A stretch of 64,000 nucleotides of DNA from Lutjanus erythropterus (Eukaryota > Chordata > Actinopteri > Lutjaniformes > Lutjanidae), in the NCBI GenBank assembly GCA_020091685.1, contig CM034604.1, positions 2,531,820 to 2,595,819 of the forward strand, read 5' to 3'. The position numbers were made by a program, and so were the translations under genes. The stretch's first letter is position 1. Each line of letters starts with the position of its first letter. This document shows positions 47,431 to 57,009 of the stretch, one piece after another. The notes under the pieces were generated by a model, which had not been told where the DNA came from, made no database searches, and saw only the letters and a list, made by a program, of their open reading frames with translations.

Positions 47431-48608
47431 AGGTTTTTCCTCTCAAGCTTTACTCTTTTGACTTTGAGTGGCTTGTAGGTCTTCCTTTGCTGACTCCTTC
47501 TTGCTTGAGCTCTTGTTAATGCACCTGAGAAAGCCTTCCTCTGAAGCTTGTTTACACTCTCCCTGGCATGAGCTGCAACCTCACCAGCTGATTTTATAGG
47601 CCACTCCTCCACAGGCCACTTCAGGAACTCTGGTCCATTTTGCCATATGGAATTCTCCTTCAAATCTTCAGGAGTGCCCCCTCTTGTTATGATGTCAGCT
47701 ATGTTCATATCTCCACGGACCCACCACCAGTCTTGCAGTGGTCCAGCCTTCTGGATTTCACCCACTCTATTTGCAAAGAAGGTTTTGTACCCATAACTGT
47801 CTCTTTGAATGGCTCCTAAGACCGTTTGACTGTCAAGTAGATGGAACCATCTCTCAATCTTCATTCGAGCATGCTTTTCCACATACTTCCTGATCCTGGC
47901 TGCGAAGACAGCACCACAGATTTCAGCTTTTACAGCTTCTCCCTTCTGATCCAGAGGTGTCAGCTTGGCTTTTGATTCCACAAATCGAACTTGACTTGTC
48001 TCCCATCTTAAGTACATCACAGCTCCATAGGTTTTGTCACTTCCATCTGAGAACGTGATGCCCCAAGGTTTTCCTTTCCAGCCAGCTGGTGTGAGGCTCC
48101 TGTGGAATTTCACCTGTCCAAGCTGCACATATTCTTCAAAAAGCTGTATGGCTTCTTCTCTGAGACTGTTTGAGAGAGGTTGGTCCCAGGTTTCTTGGAT
48201 TAGCGTGCCACCCCTTCCCTCTTGGAATGCCTTTCTAACAAGAATTTCTCCCTTCTGTTTGGCAGGTGTAACTAAGCCAGTTGGGTCGTACAGTCCAGCC
48301 ACTTGACTTAAGAGAGCCCTCCTAGTCAGTGGATTAGGTGTCTCAGTTCTCACTTCCTCCTTGAGAAGATTTTTTCCCATCCTCATCTTCTTCTTTCTTT
48401 TGGAAAAGTTAACTGAGGTTAACATGTAGAGCTTGTCCTCATCCATTTGGTAGCCAATGCCCAAAGCTTTGTTGTCTTCATCCCTCATTTGATTTGGAAG
48501 AATCAAGGTTCTACCTTGTTTTTCTGTTAGAGCCTCTGTCTCTATCTCTTGCCTTCCACTTCGCCCTGACCGGACCCATGGTTTGAGGAAGAAACCGCCA
48601 GCCTTCAA
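47424..48608 (-). pseudogene. BEL/Pao reverse transcriptase end / RNase H region
   Basis: A 394-codon frame with features of the Pao family: the RRALLSQVAGLYDPTGLVTP segment (the region called peptidase A17 in Pao elements), then an RNase H-like domain with FSDGSDKTYGA, KAEICGAVFAAR, LLDSQTVLGA and MNIADIITRG. The palm region of reverse transcriptase that should precede it is absent, so a large internal deletion has removed the polymerase active site. A frameshift at about 47430 separates it from the integrase. Frame and order match a single minus-strand element. Confidence 0.85.
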
Positions 48609-49139
48609 GATTTTCTTCTGCCACCAGGTGGCTTACGTACCACACTGGTCCATTCCACTTGTCCATGACTTCGTTGGTGAATTGTATGGCTGCGCCTCGT
48701 TCCACCATTTCATGGATCTGGATAGCATATGCGACCTTCCAGTCTGGCTCTCTGCTCAGTTGCTTTTCCATCCTTAAGAAACAAGCCTGGACTGCACCTT
48801 TGTTATTTGGAAGAGAGGCTGGATCTACCGTCCAAGGATACTTTGCATCCCAGTGTGGAGATGGTGTGTGAGCATCCCCTTTTCTGTAGGTGAGGCCTCT
48901 TTTAATGATCAATGAATGATCATGGTCATTTCTTTTCCTCCTGGTGGACAGTTTCCACATCGGCATCCTCCACATCTTGGCTCACAAGCAGCTCCGATGC
49001 TGTCCCAGTGCCACCACTCAAGGAAGTTACGGTTACTGGCAGCTGTGAATTTGGTCTGAGCCATGTCCTCCTGCTGTAGCTGGGCTATGTCAGTTGATTG
49101 ACTTCTGATTTCTTGATATTTGACAGCTGCTGTCCTCAT
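48511..49139 (-). pseudogene. BEL/Pao region upstream of reverse transcriptase
   Basis: Two overlapping frames (49139-48909 and 48975-48511) cover a cysteine-rich segment (CEPRCGGCRCGNCPPGGKE) and the N-terminal approach to reverse transcriptase, including YRKGDAHTPSPHWDAKYPW, ASLPNNKGA and WNGPVWYVSHLV. The frames are joined only by a shift. After LVAEENLEG the sequence jumps to text that belongs beyond the polymerase core, marking the deletion. Confidence 0.7.
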
Positions 49140-49273
49140 GGATGAGCAAATGCTGCCACCTCCACTTCTTCAAACAAGTCGGGATGTGCTCCACCCACTG
49201 TTTTCCCCAATGGACCCTCCCACAAGACGAGGTCTCCGATGATTTTCACCCTCTGGGGAGCGAGTCTTCCCTC

Positions 49274-49536
49274 TCAGTGACTAATGAGAAGTTCAACCTC
49301 TTCAGCTGCTCTATCAGTGGCTTTTTCTGCTTCCAGGATTGCCACATCAAGTTCATTCTTCCCATACCTTGACCACAGGTTTGTTTGAACAATGTCTCTT
49401 ATTTCTGCAAACTTTGTTTTACCTTCTTTTACAGATCTGTCAATGTCGGCCTCTTGCTGTTCATCAAGATCTGCCTCCTCATTCTCAGTCTTAATGTCAG
49501 CCTCCAGTCTCAGGGCCAGACTGCTCCGCGTGGTTT
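49274..49536 (-). pseudogene. BEL/Pao gag-like remnant
   Basis: An open minus-strand frame with a charged, helical product: RLEADIKTENEEADLDEQQE, then DRSVKEGKTKFAEIRDIVQT, then LDVAILEAEKATDRAAEEV, stop at 49274-49276. The position, just upstream of the other BEL/Pao pieces and in the same strand, fits the gag part. The stop breaks the original polyprotein. Confidence 0.55.
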
Positions 49537-49540
49537 ACAA

Positions 49541-50124
49541 CTGTCAAGTTCACTTCTCTTTCCCTCCAAAGGACGCGAGGACAACTCAATTCAGGTTTCC
49601 AACTCAAACCTTTATTTTCTTTTTAGTTGGTTGGTCATCTTATTTCAATAGGTTGTAAACCTTTAAAGACAGAGAAACAAAGTTAACATCATCAAACACA
49701 GAACCAAAAAGTTGACATATTAACCATTTTAAATTAATCAGTCACTTAAGCCTTTTAAAGAAAGAATAATCTAATTTTTATTAAGTGTCCACATTTTAAG
49801 CCTTTTAAATTGAATAAAGAATAATCAACATTTTAGTAAAGTTTTAACATTTAACAGAATATATATATTCTATCTTTTTACTTTACTTAAACTCAAAATG
49901 AAATATCTTAATTCAAACTCATTGGACACAAAATCAGTGAAGTAAATGCTGCAGTGCTTTCATTAACTAATCACACAGCAGTTAACATAAATTTGACCAT
50001 ATCAGGAAACATTTCAGAACACCAAGAAAGCAAATAAACATTTCACCGACCATTGGCGTCTTTGGACTGAATCCATGAGTTGTCCTCGTGTCCTTTGGAG
50101 GGAAAGAGAGGTGGACTTGACACC
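49541..50124. repeat. Inverted pair of LTR-like fragments
   Basis: About 54 bp at 49541-49594 recur as the inverse complement at 50068-50124 with roughly 90% identity, including TCTCTTTCCCTCCAAAGGAC and GAGGACAACTC. The left arm directly adjoins the gag-like remnant, so it is probably part of the 5-prime LTR or leader of the BEL/Pao element. The right arm is a second, oppositely oriented copy. The 470 bp between is AT-rich and shows nothing else. Confidence 0.6.
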
Positions 50125-50767
50125 TCCGTCTGAAACCTGCTTCTTTTTGTTGTTGGGCCAGATGCCGACGTATAAAAAATGTATAGCACAATAAAAACAC
50201 CTACACATCAATATTTCACTTAATGACTTAAACAGTCTGTAGTTACTCTTATGGTTAATATAATTCTTTAATGATCCCAAAACTTTACATCCACATCTTT
50301 AGATCCAGGATTAACTTGAAATGTGGGTTGGTTTCTCTCCAATCAAACAATATTACTGTATTCTCTGCTGCCATATACTGTGTGTACCTAAAGCAAAGTA
50401 AAATATTATATACTATATATTTCTTATTGTCAGCAAATCCCATAAAAAGCACCAAAACCAACAATGGATTGTGTGTGTAGCCAAAGTCTGATAATGTCTG
50501 ATATGTACCACTGAGCTCCAATGTTGTCAGAAAATTATTGAGTTTAAAATTAAAGAGTTACACTAGATGACATGTTCCTTTATCACTATTAATTTCGAAT
50601 TAACTTAACTTGTAGCACAAAACCATCTTTATCTACTTAAAACTTTTTTCTAGAGCTTGTTTCTCACTGCTTAACTCACTTTGTTAACATATTCAACATG
50701 TATCTAACATATTCAACCAACATGTATGTAACATATGTAATGCATTAAATAGGAACAGATAATTTAC
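50125..50767. repeat. Intron 1 start; repeat R1 copy 2 at 50478-50600
   Basis: Around 50478-50600 the words GAGCTCCAATGTTGTC, GAGTTACACTAGATGACATG and TTCCTTTATCAC match repeat R1 at 13008-13133, in the same orientation but more diverged. The rest is AT-rich without recognised features. Confidence 0.5.
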
Positions 50768-50959
50768 CTTCTCCTCATCAATGGACTCTACTTTGTTTTT
50801 CCAGCGTGTCCAGAAACTCAGAGTTTTTTACTCATCTTTGGTGTTGGAGATTTTCTCTCTGGTTGTTGGAGGCAGACATCAGTGTCCAGGTCTGAATGAG
50901 TTGAGTCTTGGGTTCTGTTCAATCAGGTCCTCAGGTATGTATAACTTAAAAGTAGTCAT
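50768..50959 (-). CDS. Candidate first coding exon with two internal stops
   Basis: Exactly 64 codons from ATG (50957-50959) to a donor (GAGAAG|GTAAAT), ending in phase 0, which is the phase in which exon 2 begins. The frame opens MTTFKLYIPEDLIEQNPRLN and closes FWTRWKNKVESIDEEK, continuing naturally into the acidic exon 2. Between them are TGA (50879-50881) and TAA (50828-50830). In that same interval the +1 frame is open and reads DLDTDVCLQQPERKSPTPK. One extra base near 50900 and one missing base in the A run near 50825-50830 would explain this. It may be a consensus error, a real disabling mutation, or an unusual exon structure. Confidence 0.45.
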
Positions 50960-51064
50960 CTTGGCTCACGGAAATTAACACTCCTGTATCACTGTTGTGC
51001 TCTGACAAACTGTGGGGATGCTATAATCTAAATGACTCTGAGGGGTTTAAGTGACTCCTGTCTG

Positions 51065-51105
51065 TGGAACCTTAATGATGTCACAGTGACATCATTAAGG
51101 TTCCA
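51065..51105. promoter_or_regulatory. Perfect 41-bp palindrome upstream of the gene
   Basis: Arms TGGAACCTTAATGATGTCAC and the exact inverse complement, with a single central A. It lies 105 bp upstream of the candidate ATG. Each arm contains TGATGTCA / TGACATCA, close to a CRE/AP-1-type site, giving two such sites facing each other. No second copy was found, so it could be a promoter element or a small foldback. Confidence 0.5.
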
Positions 51106-51605
51106 TTCCATATTCTGCTTAGAATGAAAGCTGTCATACCAGAAAAACAAAAACAAACAAAAAAGAAAACAATTACAATAATTTACAACAATGTTTGTCT
51201 TAATATTTGTCTCTTTCTTTCCTTGAGATTGTAAAGTGTCAGATAAAATTAAATGTATACAGCCGGCTCTTAATTGAGCAGCAAAGTAACATGCCTAGCT
51301 AACTGGTACAGCTACAGTTGTTAGCTATAGCATATTTTATTTAATGAAAAAAGCAATTCTGTCTGCATATGGCTAAAACTTTACCTTCACCACATTCTTT
51401 GTCATATATATTATAATTATATTATAATTACTACACTCATGTTTTTTTTTTCCCTTCCTTGTTTTCTTTTAAAACATATTTTTTTTCCTTAACTATGTTA
51501 GCAACACAACTCCATGGCTGTGTCTAAAACCCCTCAGTATATGACCCACTATACTGAGTTTATTATTTTATAGTGGCGTCCCAATGTATGGTTAGAATTA
51601 TTATA
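51106..51605. other. AT-rich DNA upstream of the gene
   Basis: Homopolymer and TATAATTA-type runs (51405-51425). No feature recognised. Confidence 0.3.
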
Positions 51606-51613
51606 CTTTATAC

Positions 51614-52168
51614 CAGGAGTCTGCAACCTGAGGCTCCAGAGCCACATGCAGCTCTTTAGCTCCCCTACAGGGACTCCCTGTGACTTTGGCAAAAAATGAT
51701 AAGGGAATGAATAACATTATTCAAATATATTATTCAATTACAAATATTTTTCATGTTTCATTGTGAAACACAATTTCTACGAAAAAGCTCAAAATTTCAA
51801 GCCAACATACTATATGAGCCCAAGTCAAATTCTTCAGTTTTACAACTACTGGTCTTCGTTGAGATAACTTACTTTTCGTCTTTAGATAAATTTCAATATT
51901 TGAATTTTAGAAAGCCCACAATGTTGTATTTAAAAAACCATCACCACCGTAAACCACCGTAAACTAAAATATGCATCAAAGACTGAGTTCTCAGTGTCTT
52001 TTCCTCTAAATTGTGATGGTGGCTTGTCTTCGTGAGTCTCCATAAGCTGTGGATGCCAAAAAAAGGCTTTAGGGAAAAGAGAGCATTTAATAGTTTTGGC
52101 TCCAGACAGATCCCCCCCCCTTTTTGGTCAAAAATGGCTCTTTTGATCGTAAAGTTTGCAGACCCCTG
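51614..52168 (+). mobile_element. hAT MITE, 555 bp
   Basis: Ends CAGGAGTCTGCAACCTG and, inverted, CAGGGGTCTGCAAACTTT. Flanks CTTTATAC (51606-51613) and CCCTATAC (52169-52176) agree at 6 of 8 bases, fitting an aged 8-bp duplication. GAGCCACATGCAGCTCTTTAG next to the end, and GGTCAAAAATGGCTCTTTTG near the other, are typical of a widespread vertebrate hAT MITE group. A related fragment lies at 44090-44471. Confidence 0.8.
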
Positions 52169-52209
52169 CCCTATACAGTGGACCAGTGTACAGTGGTCAC
52201 TAACTAAGC

Positions 52210-53165
52210 ATTGAATCCAGGTTTTCTACACTTTTTCTGAAGTCAAACTCAAGCACTTTTCAAGCATTTTCAAAGTGCATTTTAAAACTTTTCCAGCACC
52301 TGACAGCTGTGGTAAATGATGTTCATATACATATACATGCTGAAAATGTTAACATCAGATGTTATTGTGCTATAAACAAACAAAACTGTTTCCTGACAGA
52401 ATTCTACAGGACAAATTAAAGCAAAACAAAGTTTCATGTTTCAAAATTTGACACCTGTCTGTAAGACCTGGCATCCTATTGGAGCTGCAACAAATAATCA
52501 ATTAATCACTTATTAATCGATAAATAAATGAACTAACTGTTTTAATAATTGATTAGCCACGTGAGTAATTTTTAAGAAAACAAGTCAAAATTCTCTGATT
52601 TCACATGCTCAAATGTGAATATTTTCTGGTTTTTCTTCACTTCTCTCTGACAGTAAACTGAATATCCTCTCTCTTGGACAAAACAAGACATCTGAGGACG
52701 CCGTCTTAGATTTTGAAGACAACGATCAACATTTTTTATCATTTTTTGACATTTATGGATCAATAAACTAATTGAATAATAGAGAAAATAATCACCAGAT
52801 TAATCGACAATGAAAATAATCTTGGGCGCAGCTATCACAGTAACATGTTTCACCTCCTGCCTGTGGCCCTTTGCTGCGTGTTATCCCCTCCCTCTGCCTC
52901 TTTCCTAACCCTGTCAAATAAAGGCAAAAAGCCCCAAAAATACTCTTAAAATTAGTCTTTATAGGAAATACTTGAAAAACTGTCACTTTTAGAGTGACAA
53001 GATTATGACAGGCTTAATTAATTAGTTAATCATTTTGAACGCCTATTTTTTAAGAAAAAAGTCAAAAGTCCCTCATTTCAGCTAGTTCGAAAGTAATCCA
53101 ATTACAATTTCAAGCACTTTCGAGCACTTAATCCCAAATCACAGCACTTTTCAAACCTTGAAAAT
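52210..53165. mobile_element. Composite of nested repeats
   Basis: The outer element is marked by CAAGCACTTTTCAAGCATTTTC near 52250 and TTTCAAGCACTTTCGAGCAC near 53110. Inside, about 52484-52830 is a hAT-like MITE (GAGCTGCAACAAATAATCAA at one end and AATCGACAATGAAAATAATC at the other). About 52850-52950 is the SINE-like tail also present at 5180-5280. No ORF of note. Confidence 0.55.
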
Positions 53166-53317
53166 GCTATGTAACACAATAGAAAGTTGGGTTCTTCAAG
53201 ATTATTTTATTTTCAATATTATTTGATGTTAATGCTTAGAGAATTGGGTTTCTTTAAGGTTATTTTATTTCTAAAGTTATTTTCTATATTCCTCCTATCG
53301 GAGAAGGGTAAATAAGT

Positions 53318-53325
53318 CCCGCCCC
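53318..53325 (+). promoter_or_regulatory. GC box near a short ORF
   Basis: CCCGCCCC, an Sp1-type GC box, 51 bp upstream of an ATG in an otherwise AT-rich region. A small CpG-bearing patch (53285-53400) surrounds it. Confidence 0.3.
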
Positions 53326-53375
53326 CTCCAGGTCAGAGTTCAGCGGCAGGCGCAGTACAGAGGAAGAGCAACAAC

Positions 53376-53462
53376 ATGAGCAGACCAGCGAGCAAGTGTG
53401 ACTGGAGTCAGAAACTAGTCCGAAAATACAAACTGATAGAGGATAACTACTATGGAGAGTGA
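53376..53462 (+). CDS. Short ORF or first-exon candidate
   Basis: ATG preceded by AACAAC (A at -3), reading MSRPASKCDWSQKLVRKY and then KLIEDNYYGE before TGA. A consensus-like donor (GGAGA|GTGAGC) overlaps the stop, so it may instead be a first exon ending at 53458 in phase 2. The composition is protein-like but I do not recognise it. It is divergent from the minus-strand gene starting at 50.96 kb. The next exon-like block (54112-54270) has an incompatible phase. Confidence 0.25.
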   Translation: MSRPASKCDWSQKLVRKYKLIEDNYYGE

Positions 53463-54111
53463 GCATATTTTGAGACGACGTCTGTGTGAAGAAGAAGAGC
53501 TGAGTCCTGGGTCTGTGCTACAGGAGTTTACCACCGGTGACATGTGGCGCCGCAGTAACATTGTATTTCTCTCTCTGATATGTGAACTTCATGTTATACT
53601 TACTGCTGTGATATTGAGAGTGTTAAAGCTGGGTCAAAGCTGCATATTGCCACAATGCTGCAGTGCAAATAATAATATGTAGTGTAGAGAAGAAAAAAAA
53701 GAAAAAAGAAATTAAATACATAAATAATATCTCTGAGCATATGCGCTTCAGTCATAAATATGAAAATGTGAGATATGTAAGGTGCATGATGTTATAAAAT
53801 GTATGATGTGCTGTTCAGTTCATGTTTTAAAGAGTAACACAGTTTCATGGTTAAAAGGTTTAGTAATCATAATTCATATTTAATACATTAAATAATCATA
53901 CTTGTTGGTTAAAATGTTAAAAACTAATTCATTATTGGTGTAAAAATGGATAAAATATTCCATGTGAAATGCTGTACAGTTGAAAAAGAATTCATTCCTA
54001 TAATTACTACTATGTTAAAGGCGTAGTCAGATAATTCTGATTTATTATGGCTATAGAGAATAGGAATTCCATGACTCTGGAGTGTAATAGCCTTGTTTTC
54101 CTACAGGCTAG
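53463..54111. other. AT-rich DNA, possible intron
   Basis: No feature recognised apart from an A-rich run at about 53685-53710. Confidence 0.3.
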
Positions 54112-54270
54112 GTTTTTGAAAATCCCCCTCAGGTTGGAGTTTGGATTCACCCTGACGAAGGAGATGGCCATCACGTTCTGCACCCAAACCACATCCATAA
54201 CCCGAGGAATTGGACCGGGATCATCTTCTGCCGTAAGCAGGAGCTCACTCTTTTCTTCATGTACCATGTG
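54112..54270 (+). CDS. Isolated exon-like block
   Basis: 159 nt between an acceptor-like CCTACAGGCTAG and a donor (GTG|GTAAGA), phase 0 at both ends. It reads VFENPPQVGVWIHPDEGDGH, then HVLHPNHIHNPRNWTGIIF and CRKQELTLFFMYHV. It is GC-richer than the flanks. A second plus frame (LRLEFGFTLTKEMAITF, donor GCC|GTAAGC at 54232) and a minus frame are also open, so the coding strand is not certain. No family recognised, and it could be a transposable-element fragment. Confidence 0.25.
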
Positions 54271-54420
54271 GTAAGACTTTTAAAGCTCCACTCATACTAC
54301 TTGACTTTTTGGCAATTTTAAGAGCTTTTTTTGGTACTGAACTGATCTGAGACTGTCCTGTTTGACTGAACTGAACAGAACAAAATATTTGTGAATTCTC
54401 CTCACCTTTTATAAACATCC

Positions 54421-54954
54421 TGTCATGGTTGTAGGATTTGTTGGTTTGTATGGGTATGTTTTGTGTTTTCTCCCTGTCTCCCTTTCCCCCCTCCTTTTTC
54501 TCTCCAGGGCAGTGTGTGTGTGCAGCGGCGGCAGTGATTGGCTGGCCCGGCTCAACGAGACAGACCTGGCGCTCGTCTACTCATTTACCTGCAATATAAG
54601 CCTGGTCAAGACGCCACTCCTGCGCCGGACTATTCTGTATCAGTCGGTAGAGTAGTGACAGCTCTTCTCTTTTGCACTCGTGGATTACTTGTGTTTTTTC
54701 GTGGATTTAACTCGCCTGTGTTTTTTGTCCAGCACCAGCGAACCTTCCAGCCGTTCGTGCCACTCTCACCTTCCAGAGCTATCACCTGCTCAGCTTCCTC
54801 CTGCCTCGCCTGCTACGCCAGCCTGCCGACCACTGCCTGCACCTGCCCTCGCCTTTCGTTGTCTTTTTGGTCCCGTGTTGGAAAATAAACTTTTTGAACA
54901 CTTCTTCTGCCTCTGTCTCTGCATCCGGGGTCCAGGCCTTGTCAGAACTTAACA
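54421..54954 (+). mobile_element. Solo LTR (534 bp) with CATCC duplication
   Basis: TG...CA termini: TGTCATGGTTGTAGGATTTG at one end and TTGTCAGAACTTAACA at the other. They are flanked by the perfect 5-bp repeat CATCC at 54416-54420 and 54955-54959. It has a TATA-like CAATATAAGCC near 54591-54601 and AATAAA at about 54886-54891, followed by a short R/U5-like tail. The layout (U3 with GC-rich core, then R, then U5) and the 5-bp duplication suit an LTR retrotransposon, probably Ty3/Gypsy-like. ORFs inside it (54425-54952) are not genes. Confidence 0.85.
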
Positions 54955-54959
54955 CATCC

Positions 54960-55244
54960 TCTTTTTTCAACTGAAAAGTGTTAAATCATTTATGTATTAA
55001 GTGTCTGAACTGTGAAGCTTTGTTAAAACAGCTAGTGTTGCACTTAAATGCTGGCTTAAAAGGTAAATATTATTTTTTACTTGGTGCTGAAACTCTTTAA
55101 AAAAAAATCCTTGAACCCTTAAAACTATAGTTCAGTTAAAAGTATTCTCTGCTCATTGTGTCCTGTCAATCTTTCTTCTAACCTCTCTCACAAATTTAGA
55201 AACTGGTCCTAATTATAATTGAGTAGACTGTGCACTCCAAGGTG
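54960..55244. other. No feature recognised
   Basis: AT-rich DNA between the solo LTR and a MITE-like start. Confidence 0.3.
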
Positions 55245-55800
55245 GGCTACAAATAGGGATGTGTGCAATTAGTCGACTACACAACCAAACATTGCCACTC
55301 TAGCTAGTCAGCACCAGAAATAGTCAGTTAAACTATTTATCAATATTTCATTCATGCACAATGCCAGTTAACTGTTGCCTCTCAGGTGCTATGCAGCCAG
55401 CCAACACTAGTGGGGCTGCAGCAGCCCCTCTCTCTGTACAACATAAGCACATGTGCTCTGATGGCCCACACAACCCCAGATGTATTTATCAGCAAAGTCA
55501 GACAGATGACAGCTCCTATAACCAGCGCAGTCTGGCAGTGTTTTAATCTAGAAAATGGAAATAATGTTGAATGTAGACAAGCAACATGTGAGCACATTCA
55601 GCACAGACACAGACATTAACCTGCAAGCAGAGCAGCTGCTGCTGCTTAGCCTCACCGTGTGTCAGGCTGGCAGCTAATGTCAGCTGTGGGTTGTTTACCC
55701 GCAGACACTGTGATCCTCTTCGGTCTGAAAAGGTGAAGAATTTAGTGAGTTGTCATGTTTTGTAGGTTAATGTGCAATGCTTTTAATGCACAGTGCAAAG
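55245..55800 (+). mobile_element. Probable hAT-like MITE fragment
   Basis: Starts TAGGGATGTGTGCAATTAGT, then CGACTACACAAC, a hAT-type start. The other end was not located, so the 55800 limit is arbitrary. Confidence 0.35.
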
Positions 55801-56424
55801 CGGCATGCATTTCAGTGACATTTAAAATACAATTTGGCAATTATAGACTATGATTAACGCTTCAAATGGATCTTAATACACACAGTATTTTTCTTGACAG
55901 TGTTTAACATTATCAAGAGCTTAATTATTTTTTACCACTTGCTTGGTGGGCATGCGAGTTGCCAATTTTCTTGCCAAACATGGCATTTTACTTACCTTGG
56001 GCAGGCGAGTAATCCTTATTGTTGCCATCATGCATTGTGGTGACAAAAAAGTAATGGCACAAAACTGTTTCTTCACTCTACAGTGAGCTCATGATATAAT
56101 CCTCTATGTAGAAATCCCCAGATAGTGAGTAAGGATAAACAAATGATTTCAGATTCAACCTATGTCTGTCATAATTTCTGACTTCCTGTTCATGGCTCTC
56201 AGCCCCAAACCCATTGGTTCCTACTGAAGACATAAAATAATTCAAAACGACTCACAAATTCACACTTTCATTTCTAAAAATGGCCCAGAAATGTTCTAAA
56301 GACACTGTAGTTTTTTAGCAAACATTAATTAAACAAGAGGAAAAAGTGTATTTGGTGGTGGTGACTATTTTCAGCAGTGGATTAATCCACAGTGTTCTTG
56401 TGAGTATTTGTGTATGTGAGATTG
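55801..56424. other. No gene recognised
   Basis: AT-rich DNA. GGTGGGCATGCGAGTTGCC / GGGCAGGCGAGTAATCC is a small near-repeat near 55945-56015. Confidence 0.3.
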
Positions 56425-56545
56425 ATTTAAACTATACTACACTTTCATGGTAATGAAAGAACTGGTCACCCAGTACAACACAGTGAATCAATAGTTTTTG
56501 GACAACAATGGAGCTCCATGGCACAGAGGAAGACGATACCTCAGG
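56425..56545 (-). repeat. Dispersed repeat family R1, copy 3
   Basis: The inverse complement matches 13008-13133: CTTCCTCTGTGCCATGGAGC, TCCATTGTTGTCC, GTACTGGGTGACC and TTCATTACCATGAA, in the same order. Confidence 0.7.
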
Positions 56546-57009
56546 CTCGGACACACAGAGTTTCAGGACTTTTATTCGTATACAAGCGTTTTAGAATTCA
56601 AAGTCAGCACACAGAAAAAAAAGGTTATTGTAGGGCAGGTGCTACGAAGTCAGGAGGGCTCAGAGCTGAACAGAAAGGAACTTAATGGAGTAGGGCAGCT
56701 CCATCAGGGGAAAGAAAGATGGCTGTGCTGCAAATCCATCTGAAGGAGGAAACAGTAAGAAGCACCAAAGCCTTCTCTGAGTCAAACCAGGTCAGAGGAT
56801 GGAGAGGGAGAGAGCAGAGAAGAAGAAACATGGCTGGAGGGAATTTGGAGTGCATATTTTTTACGGGACTTTCACTCATTCTTTACAGCTTGAGGAATCT
56901 AAGAATAAGGTTATTCATATATAATGTTGTAATGTGGTACGCCGGCATTTGTAAGTGTGCTTCATGGTTACAAATGAGCTTCATACTGGAGATGAGGCAG
57001 ACCGAGTTT
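56546..57009. other. No gene recognised
   Basis: ORF 56719-57015 on the plus strand has no splice context. The purine-rich stretch at 56750-56830 explains its charged residues. Confidence 0.35.

Noticed and set aside
53376-54270. Joining the short ORF at 53376 directly to the block at 54112 as one gene
   Set aside because: The donor leaves phase 2 while the block needs phase 0. A direct join gives a different frame with no better support.
54425-54970. Overlapping ORFs on both strands, one of 116 codons
   Set aside because: They are contained in the solo LTR 54421-54954, which has matching flanks and its own promoter and polyadenylation motifs.
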